This document shows positions 9,038 through 16,271 of a stretch of 16,744 nucleotides of DNA, piece after piece. Position numbers and translations under genes: made by a program. This DNA comes from Chrysochromulina tobinii (taxonomy: Eukaryota; Haptophyta; Prymnesiales; Chrysochromulinaceae): the NCBI GenBank assembly GCA_001275005.1, contig JWZX01002918.1, positions 1 through 16,744 on the forward strand. The letters run 5' to 3'. Below the pieces are notes generated by a model, which saw only the letters and a list, made by a program, of their open reading frames with translations, had not been told where the DNA came from and made no database searches. Each line of letters begins with the position of its first letter. Position 1 is the first letter of the stretch.

Positions 9038-9696
9038 TATGCTCGACGGCCGTCTCTGAGAATGTGTGGGCCACTCAGCGGAGACCGCGCCAAAACCGTG
9101 TGTGAGCTGACTGGCCGAAAAGTGTGCACTGTATGATGAATGGCCCGCGCGCTGTGGACATACGGTTGAGCTAATTAAGAATTTATCATTAGAACGTAAT
9201 TAGAACGTAGAAATGGAATCTGGGTATATCTTGAGTGACCCCGCGGGGGCATGAGAGGTCGGTCCAGCCAGAGCGCAATTGCCAGATGAGCGACGTGTCG
9301 GCCGCTGCCTGCCGGGCGCGCCTCCGCGCGGGCCACGGCGCACCGACCCGCGGACGTTTGTCAATAATCAATCTAAGTTCAAGGTCCTCTATCCATCCTC
9401 AACCTTCAATTTTATCTCGTGGTATCGAGGCCATAGGAGGCGTGATTAGTCCAGCGGGTCTGTTATAGATAAGGATAGAGCGGCAAGTGCGCCAGTCACG
9501 CAGTTTGACCGCTGCGCTGCCTTTCCCCAGTTCTATATTTCGATCTAGTACGAGTGCTTGCTATCATCACAGCCCTCGTGTCGGCCAGTTGAACGCGACT
9601 TCGAGTTTCTTTAGGTTCCTACTTTTCCACAGCCTTTTCTCATGCGGACACCAAGACTCAGGGGGATCGCGTCTGGTCAAGGCTGCAGGGCCGTCG
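9038..9696. other. Divergent promoter region between NF-YB and SWEET
   Basis: About 660 bp with head-to-head genes on each side. It contains an A/T-rich stretch with a perfect 11-bp tandem duplication ATTAGAACGTA at 9188-9209. Core promoter elements are not clear. No CCAAT box stands out that would suggest NF-Y autoregulation. Confidence 0.5.
9188..9209. repeat. 11-bp tandem duplication in divergent promoter
   Basis: ATTAGAACGTA occurs twice back to back, in an AT-rich pocket between NF-YB and the SWEET gene. It may be a paired regulator site or simple slippage. Confidence 0.6.
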
Positions 9697-10891
9697 ATGG
9701 ATCACCAACTCAGATGCATCGCCTGGTTCGCGGCGCTGACGCTCGTTGCGGCGCACGGTTCGGGCGCGTGGCTAGACTTGAGGCACCACAGTGCGAGCAG
9801 TAGCTATTCGGGCGTGCGGGTGCGCGCAGCGCTCTTTCCCTTGCGGGTGTCGAGCCCTTCCGTGAACATGACCATCAACGCATGCGGGTGCCTGCGCGTG
9901 CGTTGCCGCAGTATGTTTCGGAGGCCTCGCACAGTCTCACACTGATCGGTTCGGATGACGGCTTGTCGTGGTTCTCAGCCACTGGCTTTTGCGATGGGCC
10001 AAAGATGACGCGCATCCACTTTGACTTTTCGTCAAAAGGCGGTCCGGCTGACGCGACGGCCACGTGGACAAAGGGACGGCGGTCGTGGTCCGCCTCGTGT
10101 GGGACGATGGTCAACACGTGGTGCTGCAGGTCCGCCACGTCGGATTCTAACTTGGTGCCCGACGCGACGATGCCCACGGCGTTTGAACAAGCCGCGGGCT
10201 TTTGGTTCCCGCTGGTGGGCATCTTCACGTCCAACGCACTGTTCATGGCGCCGTTCTCAGCCGTGCTGGGAAGGGTGCGCGCCAAGTCGCTGGGTAATCT
10301 GAATCCGCTGCCCGTAGCGTTGACTGTGCTGTCCTCCTGGTTGTGGCTGCAATATGGGTTTAGCATGGCGAACCCATACATCGTCGCGGGCAACCTGCCG
10401 GCGCTCACCGCAGCGGTGTATGGCCTTCTGATGATGCTGCCACTCATGCACGGAGCGGATGATGCCCCGGCGCTGCGCATGGTGGTGGGCCTCTTCGTGA
10501 CCGGCAGCTTCGTCACCTTCTGCCTCTGGGCGTACCTGATCTTGTGCCTGTGGAGAGCTCCGAACGCTCTTCGGTCCTCGGCTCTTATGCGACTTTGATC
10601 TTTATCATTCTCGCTGCCTCGCCGTTGTCGTCCATGGGCACTGTCATCGCGAAGCGCGACGCCTCGCCCATCTATGCGCCCATGACCGCCGCGCAGTGCA
10701 TCAATTGCATGCTATGGACGGTCTACGGCTTCGTCGCTGCGCACGATGTCTTCGTCTGGGGACCAAACCTGACGGGACTTTCGCTGGGTCTGATGCAGCT
10801 CGCTCTCAAGCTGTGCTATCCCTCGAGCTCCAACGAGAAGAGCCGGCTCCCGGGTCGTGATGCCGAAGATTCGGACGATCCGGTCCTTTAA
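9697..10891 (+). CDS. SWEET (MtN3/saliva) sugar transporter with secretory N-terminal domain
   Basis: SWEETs are bidirectional sugar uniporters built from two three-helix MtN3 repeats joined by a linker helix. All seven helices are visible: FWFPLVGIFTSNALFMAPF, PLPVALTVLSSWLWLQYG, IVAGNLPALTAAVYGLLMML, MVVGLFVTGSFVTFCLWAYL (linker), YATLIFIILAASPLSSMGTV, AAQCINCMLWTVYGFVAA and LTGLSLGLMQLALKLCYP. Repeat 1 includes SAVLGRVRAKS; repeat 2 has ASPLS and the YG pair. Before helix 1 comes an unusual segment of about 130-160 residues that begins at the first ATG (9697) with a signal peptide (CIAWFAALTLVAAHGSGA). It includes an NMT sequon, if that stretch is exonic, and IHFDFSSKGGPADATATW. The frame changes twice: near 9814-9911 (a GT-AG intron ending AG at 9911 fits; the donor could be 9814, 9820, 9847 or 9862) and at about 10540-10560, directly after the linker helix, where no normal-sized intron fits. 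Confidence 0.85.
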
Positions 10892-11178
10892 TTATGCTTG
10901 ATGATGATGATTGCATGCGAGTCCTTGACTTAGGTCCTTGAGCCACTTGAGAGCCGAGGCAGCCCCCAGCGCCCCGTGATGTCACACCAGCACTGTCAGT
11001 CATCCGTAAGGTACTGCGAGGCCTCCGGCACCAGCGCGTGAGTGTACAATGAGCGGTGGTTCGAGGTTTGCGCCTGTGCCCTGTCGGTTCACGAATTCCT
11101 GTGGACTTCGAGGGTCAAACTTGACGCAGTGCGGAGTCTCCCCGGCGCCGCACACCACGTCGGCCTTCAATCAGCGTC

Positions 11179-13079
11179 ATGGATCCGCTCCTCGAAATCG
11201 TCGTCGACGGCATGAAGCACGAGGGTTTCGGCCCGACCAAGTTCACCACGTACCGCATCTCCAGCGCCATTCGTGGGAGCTCCTCGGAGAAGCCCGCCTT
11301 CTGCCGGAAGCGCTATTCAGACTTTGAGAAGCTGCGCGACGAGATGCTCGATGCGTGCCCGGGCTGCGTGATCCCTCCACTGCCCGTCAAGCAGACGCTT
11401 GGCAAGTACGCCGAGGACTTTGTCGAGAAGCGCCGCGAGATGCTCGAGCTCTTCCTGCAGCAGGTGTGCTCGCATCCGCTCGCAAGCGTATGCGAGAAGC
11501 TCCACACGTTCCTCACCTGGCCCGAGCCGATCCGCTCGGCGATCGTGGAGCGCGCGCGGAGCTTCGAGATGCCCCTGACGCCGGCCGCATACGCGACCGG
11601 CGACCCGCTCACCGAGGGCAACAAGCACCTCGCCGACTTCGAGAAGCAGATCAGCTCCGTGCGCGAGCGGTTCAAGCACATTCGAGACAGGCAGGATGCG
11701 GACGCGACGGACTTCTTCCAATTGTCTCAGGGCATCAAGGAGCTGGGCGACAACCCGCTGAACATGGTGCTGAACTGCGCGCTCCCGCCCTACACGGAGG
11801 GTCTGCAGAACCTCGCCACGCACTCAAAAAGCAGTCGCTGAGCGTCAAGCAAGGCTCTGCCAAAGCTCAATTGTATCGGCAGGTGCGCATGCTGATTGCC
11901 GCCTCTGATTGGCCTCTGAGGCCTTCGATTGCCTCTGACTGGTGCTGGCGCACCTCGGCGATGACGAGAACCACGAGTTGAAAGTAGTGGTCTGACGATT
12001 TACGTTGAGGACCCTCTCTTGTCGGTTTCCCGAGCCTGCCTCTGATTGCCTCTGATTGCCTCTGGGTTGCCTCTGATTGCCTCTGATTGCCTCTGAGCTA
12101 CCCAATCGGACGAGCTCGTCGCGTCGTACCGGTCAGATGGCGATCGCAATGCAGGAGCAGATTAAGCGGCGCGCCGAGATGGCGAAGACGATAGACTCAA
12201 CGAACACAAAGATCAAAGGTCTGCTCTCCGATTCCACGAAACTCGCAGGCAAGCCAGGCAAGGAGAAACGGGTGAGCGAGCACGAGGCAGCTCAAGGCCC
12301 AGGCCGCCGATCGGCAGCCGCGCGCCGCATGCAAGTGCCCATCACGGCGCCCTTTCCCCACAGGTGAGCGAGCTCGAGGCTCAAGCCGCCGATCTGCAGG
12401 AGCGCGTCGCACAGCAGAAGGAGCTGTACGACCAGGTGAGTCTCGTCAATTGCCTCTGATTGCCTACGATGGCCAACCGTGGGAAGCCTTGTACCCATCG
12501 AGCAGGTGAGTCTCGTCAATTGCCCCTGGTGGTCTCTAATGGTCTCTGATTGCCTCTTATTTGCCTCTGATTGCCTCCGACCCTTGCCTCTGATTGCAGG
12601 TGACTCGCACCCTTGCGTGGGAGTGGGACAAGTACAATGCGAGCAAGAACCGCGACATGCTCGCCGCGCTGCAGAACCACGCGTTCGCATCCGCCGAGTT
12701 CATGGGCAAGCAGCATGAGCTGTGGGGCGGCATCGCCGCTGGGGTCGTCTCGCGCGTCAACAAGGTGAACAGCGAGGCGGCGATGCTGGCGGGGGCGTAC
12801 AACCCCAATACCAACACGATGAGCGCGGCGACAGCGAACCATAAGTCGCTCGCCGCTGCCGCGCCTGCCGTGCCAGCGCCCACTCCGCCCCCGTCGCTCT
12901 CCCCGCCCGCGCAATCCCCTTCTTCGCCGACGATGGCCCGCGCGCCCTCGTTGCAAGAGGTCAGCGGAGAGAGCGGCACGTTCAGTAGCAGCGAGGGCGC
13001 GTTCGGTTCCGCAGAGACGGCAACGCCCACACAACCCAACCCGTTTGCGGGCAGTAGCAACAGCTACTTCACGGGCTGA
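11179..13079 (+). CDS. PX-BAR sorting nexin
   Basis: Sorting nexins bind endosomal phosphoinositides by the PX domain and bend membranes by the BAR dimer, serving retromer-type or recycling traffic. The PX domain covers about residues 5-113: KRYSDFEKLRDEM (44-56), PPLPVK (66-71) and FVEKRREMLELFL (81-93). These are the phosphate-binding RYSDF, the proline loop and the C-terminal helix. BAR-type helices follow (ADFEKQISSVRERFKHIRDR; later MAIAMQEQIKRRAEMAK, VSELEAQAADLQERVAQQKE and LAWEWDKYNASKNRD). Proposed exons: 11179-11882, 11942-11983, 12098-12271, 12364-12435, 12600-13079, all phase 0. Exon 1 needs a -1 frame change at the AAAAA run (11825-11829) to read through to the donor GTGCGC; the acceptor before 11942 lacks AG. 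The tail is Pro/Ser-rich and ends with an NPF motif (NPFAGSSNSYFTG), the EH-domain ligand of endocytic adaptors. Closest relatives could be SNX1/2/Vps5 or SNX4/SNX30; I cannot decide. Confidence 0.85.
11883..12097 (+). other. Two sorting-nexin introns with a small exon between them
   Basis: After the donor GTGCGC at 11883 the sequence carries GCCTCTGATT-like units. It then reads VLAHLGDDENHELK in an open frame (11942-11983), which resembles the BAR loop of other sorting nexins. The second intron (11984-12097, donor GTAGTG, weak) ends in six near-tandem GCCTCTGATT units (12038-12097) and AG. The first intron ends CTCTGACTG, not the CTCTGATTGCAG seen at the last intron of the same gene. Confidence 0.5.
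12038..12097 (+). repeat. GCCTCTGATT 10-bp repeat array
   Basis: Six units of GCCTCTGATT or close variants (one reads GCCTCTGGGTT) run up to the predicted acceptor. The same unit occurs in the glycosyltransferase intron and in the introns on either side. Confidence 0.75.
12272..12363 (+). other. Sorting-nexin intron that duplicates the next exon's start
   Basis: This is a 92-bp phase-0 intron with donor GTGAGC and acceptor CCCCACAG. Its first ~60 bp align with the first ~55 bp of the following exon (12364 onward): both begin GTGAGCGAGC, then CGAGGC, then TCAAG, then CCGCCGATC and GCAG, differing by scattered substitutions and two short insertions in the intron copy (AGC and a 6-bp stretch). 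Confidence 0.75.
12436..12599 (+). other. Sorting-nexin intron with duplicated donor and 10-bp repeats
   Basis: This 164-bp intron runs from donor GTGAGTCTCG to acceptor GATTGCAG. A 22-bp block starting CAGGTGAGTCTCGTCAATTG spans its own exon-intron border (12433-12454) and recurs perfectly at 12503-12524. The remainder is GCCTCTGATT and GGTCTCTAAT-type units. Confidence 0.75.
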
Positions 13080-13462
13080 AGGCCCTTCGAGGCGCCGTGA
13101 CGGGCACGTGCCCCGCACCCGGAGGGGACAAGTCACTCCGAGTCCCGCTGCCGGCTGCCGGCGACGCCCTCGGGAGCGAGGATGCGAGGTCCAATCTGCA
13201 ATCAGCGAGGATGCGAGTTCCAATCTGCAATCAGCGAGAATGCGAGGTCCAATCTGCAATCAGCGAGGATGCGAGGTCCAATCTGCAATCAGCGAGGATG
13301 CGAGGTCCAATCTGAGACAGGCCGAGGAGGTCCCGTGGTCGTGGCGCGTGTGTGCTTGTGTGTGCAAGAGACAAGAGTGCGAGACGAGCAGAGCCCCGGG
13401 GGCGACAGGACCTCGAAACACGCCGAGTCACGTCGTTCTTTTTTTCGCAATGCAGGGTTTCC
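13080..13462. other. Intergenic region containing a 29-bp minisatellite
   Basis: This lies between the sorting nexin and the four-helix membrane protein on the same strand. It holds the repeat array at 13176-13314, then a GT-rich stretch (about 13347-13369). I see no independent gene; the long open frames here come from the repeat, whose unit length is not a multiple of 3 and lacks stops on the plus strand. Confidence 0.6.
13176..13314. repeat. 29-bp minisatellite, about 4.8 copies
   Basis: Units start at 13176, 13205, 13234, 13263 and 13292, each beginning GCGAGGATGCGAG (variants GAGAATG, and GAGTTCC for GAGGTCC) and ending in CAATCTGCAATCA. The last unit is truncated at CAATCTG. The copies are nearly identical, so the expansion is recent. 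Confidence 0.9.
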
Positions 13463-14140
13463 ATGTTTGGCTGTTTTCACACCGAGAGCGTCATCAGAAT
13501 GCATCGCTCTGGCTACTCCAATGAGGCGCTGGCGCTCGCGGCTGCTCAAGCCGCGGATGAAGCAGAGGCGGACGGATGGGCTGCCCAGGAGCTGCCGACG
13601 AATGACGAGCACTACGACGAGGACGCTGCCATGGCGCTGCCCGTGTGCATGCCAAGTCCCGATGGGCTCCTCTTGCTATTCGACAGCATCTTTGGCCCGA
13701 GCGGCAGTGGTACACCAGTGCGCAGCTTTGCGCATCTGATCCTCCGAGTGATCCTGACCTTGAAAGGCCTGATGGGCATCGTGCTTCTCGGGGGCGCCAT
13801 TGGCGCGTGGATCGACCATCCAGGCCTCGCGCTTCCCGAGGACATGCAGCTCCTCGTCACCACTGCTGGCGACGTGGTTGGCCTGACAGGTCAACGAGCT
13901 GCGATCGCCGTGCCCCTCATCGCAGGCCTCGCCGAGGCTGCCGCTATCGTCGCCTTCTGGGCGTCCGGCCCGGCGGTCGAGCTCTGCGCCACGGCGTGCC
14001 TGCTAGTCAAGTTCGCACTCGTGGCACACGTGCATCAAAAGGCAGGCGCGGCGGTGCTGCCGCCGGCGGTGTTTGTGTGCCTCACGGGGCTCAAACTCGT
14101 GACGGCGCCACGACCCAAACGGATCCGGAAGATGGAATGA
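13463..14140 (+). CDS. Four-helix membrane protein, possibly DoxX-like
   Basis: 225 residues from the ATG at 13463. The frame is open further upstream but without a better ATG. An acidic, Ala-rich N-terminus (about 1-85, with EALALAAAQAADEAEADGW) is followed by four hydrophobic segments at about 90-116 (RVILTLKGLMGIVLLGGAIG), 146-168 (LIAGLAEAAAIVAFW), 171-191 and 197-214. The tail is basic (PRPKRIRKME), so both ends are probably cytosolic. Four helices of this spacing, with a Gly-rich first helix and GLAE in the second, recall the DoxX family, but no diagnostic residue settles it. The RKME end resembles an ER-retrieval dibasic signal. The function is unknown. Confidence 0.65.
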   Translation: MFGCFHTESVIRMHRSGYSNEALALAAAQAADEAEADGWAAQELPTNDEHYDEDAAMALPVCMPSPDGLLLLFDSIFGPSGSGTPVRSFAHLILRVILTLKGLMGIVLLGGAIGAWIDHPGLALPEDMQLLVTTAGDVVGLTGQRAAIAVPLIAGLAEAAAIVAFWASGPAVELCATACLLVKFALVAHVHQKAGAAVLPPAVFVCLTGLKLVTAPRPKRIRKME

Positions 14141-15119
14141 AATGCTGCGCGGCTGATCGCGAAGAGTCGAAGAGAGGTGTAGTCATGGCCGTGCAGTCGA
14201 AAAGCCGGACATCTTTCTGCACAGTTCAGTAAACATTGGCTTTCTCATCCTCGGCGCGGGCGGCGGTGTGGGGCGGGTCTGGAGGCGCGGGCGGAAAGGG
14301 GTGGGTCTAGGGATCAGACTTCAGAGGCAGAGACATAGTGATACTGATAGCATTCCCCTTGGCGGATTTAATCCTGGAGCTTATCTCATATCTGCTATCT
14401 GGAATAAAAGCACCGACGTAAAAGGCGCAGCACGTCCGTTCTGGCAAGGGGGTGGGAAATGCAAGGCCGGGCGAGAGGGGGGTGGTGACGCGTATCTCCA
14501 AATCAAAACGGCGCCGGTTGGGGGCGTGAAGCGCACGTGTGGGGTCGTGCTCGGACTGCGGACGTGCGCGTGCCCGTCCGGACTGCGTATCCGTGCGATG
14601 TCCGACGCGACGTGATTGCTGATCCACGTCGACGATCTCACAGCATTAAAAGCCCGGTTACCGAGATACGACGTGATTCGCGTTGGGCACCATGACCACC
14701 ATACCCAACTCCCATTGGCCTACACTGACCCCCCAAACCCTGCCCCACCCGTATATAGCCGTACCTCACCGTACCCCACACACGGAGATCACACCGAGAC
14801 ACATCTTCGATCTCGACTCTTGCCTTCCATCTTCTCTCCTGACTCCTCTTCTCGCGTGTATCTTCGTTCTTCTGGCAACTCAAAGCGCCAATGCGGACCT
14901 ATGGCCGCGTCACACCCTGCTGCTCATCCCTGTCTGTCAGCCCTCCCCCTGCCGTTTGAATCACCGTAGCGTGTCGGCTCTCTCTCGCGGCCCCATCAGT
15001 CTCGTCTCGCTGCGTCTCGTAATGTCAGTGTGTTGTTAGAGTGCAGTATCGCGTCGTCAACGCCCTGTCTCCCAATGCCAACGCAATTTTAATGCCAACG
15101 CAATTTCACGTGTGCCAAC
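14141..15119. other. Long intergenic gap with TATA-like element and CT-rich tract
   Basis: This lies between convergent genes and is about 980 bp, long for this window. It includes a TATATA at about 14753-14758, then a pyrimidine-rich stretch (about 14800-14880), resembling a promoter and transcript leader on the plus strand, but no downstream plus-strand ORF looks coding. A 17-bp sequence AATGCCAACGCAATTTT at 15074-15090 is repeated directly behind itself (to 15106), just beyond the stop of the next minus-strand gene. Confidence 0.45.
15074..15106. repeat. 17-bp tandem duplication
   Basis: AATGCCAACGCAATTTT is followed at once by a second copy missing only the last T. It lies within 50 bp of the stop codon of the Cys-rich membrane protein, so probably in its 3' untranslated region. 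Confidence 0.75.
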
Positions 15120-16241
15120 TCAGGCCACCGAGGTCTGAATATCCTTTCTTGTCTGACCAATCTCAATAACTGGTCGTCCTCTGTGATCCACCTCACCCCA
15201 AACCAACGCCTTAGCGAATTCCCAGATGAAATCCCAAAGCAAAAAGTTGTACAACAGGTTGCTAATTATGCCTGATTGCAGCCCTACTTCCTCATCAGAG
15301 ACTCCCAACATCAACTGATGTCCTCGAACCGCAGGCCATAAATAGGACAATAGCCAAGCAAAGGCAGCTATCAAAGGCAAGACGCACGGAATTCTCATGA
15401 TCATAGGACATCTGCTGAAGCAGTAATCACCCCGTGCAACGCAATTTATGAGTGGTTCAAGAAAACAGCCTCTTGCAAGGAATGAGCAGGCGGATTCGAT
15501 CAACGCAGAACGGTAGCCCTCTTGCGGATCACTTAGCTTGTCACAAAAGACTGGTGGATTCCATTGATCTGCAATGCATGAAACGTCATCTTCATCGCAT
15601 TCGCTCGCGAGCCTTTTGATCGCACGGGATTCTGGTGCATCCTGCTGGAGGAAAGTGCCCATCCTTACATTAAAATATGCTGCACAGCACGCTTCTGCAG
15701 CTGTGCAGTCGTTCCGTACGCACCACGAGTTGTTTGTTATGCCCATGGAAAGCCATTCCAACCGGAAACCACCGGGACTTGTACGGATCTTCTTGGACGA
15801 AGCAGATGTATTCGCGCTGTGAGCAGATGTATTCGTGCAGAATGTAGTCTCCCCCACCAAGCTGAGACACCTATCACTGCCCGGAACACTACTATTCGCG
15901 CACCTGCATTGACTGAAGGTTTCGTTTTGATTCCAAATTGCGCTCGTCTGTAAAATGGTGTTGCACTGAGGTTGAACTTGAGTTGGAAACGAGTACTCCA
16001 TGTGAAACATCTCTTTTTGCAGCAGACAATTGCATACTGCTGCATCGCCTATGTTGCCATTCCTAAAAGCTAAGGAGATAATGATCGCGAGGAGTGTGGC
16101 ATATACCATCCGTTCGATCCACAGAATGAGCCGAAGAACACCACCCCGCGTCGTCGCAAACCAGAACGGCAAAAGAAACAAACCATATATTAAGTTCTCG
16201 GCCACCGCAACTTTGAGTGCAGGTATGACGGCCAGACCCAT
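15120..16241 (-). CDS. Multi-pass membrane protein with Cys-rich luminal loop
   Basis: Unrecognised family, 373 residues from the ATG at 16241. Hydrophobic segments LIYGLFLLPFWFATT and LRLILWIERMVYATLLAIII lie near the N-terminus. A ~200-residue loop follows with more than 20 Cys, many in pairs (VCNCL, CRC, WCVRNDC, ACCAAY, YCFSRC), and several N-glycosylation sequons (NET, NTS, NNS), so it faces the lumen or outside. Two more helices follow: RIPCVLPLIAAFAWLLSYLW and LYNFLLWDFIWEFAKALVW. Disulfide-rich loop topology suggests a surface protein or channel-like protein, but I cannot name one. GC and codon use look lower than in the other genes, so foreign origin is possible. The frame is open upstream to a TGA at 16308-16310; an acceptor CTCTGCAG ending at 16272 suggests the exon starts at 16271 and that the true N-terminus is in an upstream exon. 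Confidence 0.7.
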   Translation of the reverse strand: MGLAVIPALKVAVAENLIYGLFLLPFWFATTRGGVLRLILWIERMVYATLLAIIISLAFRNGNIGDAAVCNCLLQKEMFHMEYSFPTQVQPQCNTILQTSAIWNQNETFSQCRCANSSVPGSDRCLSLVGETTFCTNTSAHSANTSASSKKIRTSPGGFRLEWLSMGITNNSWCVRNDCTAAEACCAAYFNVRMGTFLQQDAPESRAIKRLASECDEDDVSCIADQWNPPVFCDKLSDPQEGYRSALIESACSFLARGCFLEPLINCVARGDYCFSRCPMIMRIPCVLPLIAAFAWLLSYLWPAVRGHQLMLGVSDEEVGLQSGIISNLLYNFLLWDFIWEFAKALVWGEVDHRGRPVIEIGQTRKDIQTSVA

Positions 16242-16271
16242 TTCCAAAGATGCTTGCGACTGTGTGTTAAT

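Noticed and set aside
12516-13259. 247-codon open frame on the minus strand
   Set aside because: It is antisense to the sorting-nexin last exon and runs into the 29-bp minisatellite, which has few stops.
13176-13314. Array of 29-bp repeats resembling a CRISPR
   Set aside because: The units are directly tandem with no spacers, in eukaryotic DNA, so this is a minisatellite.
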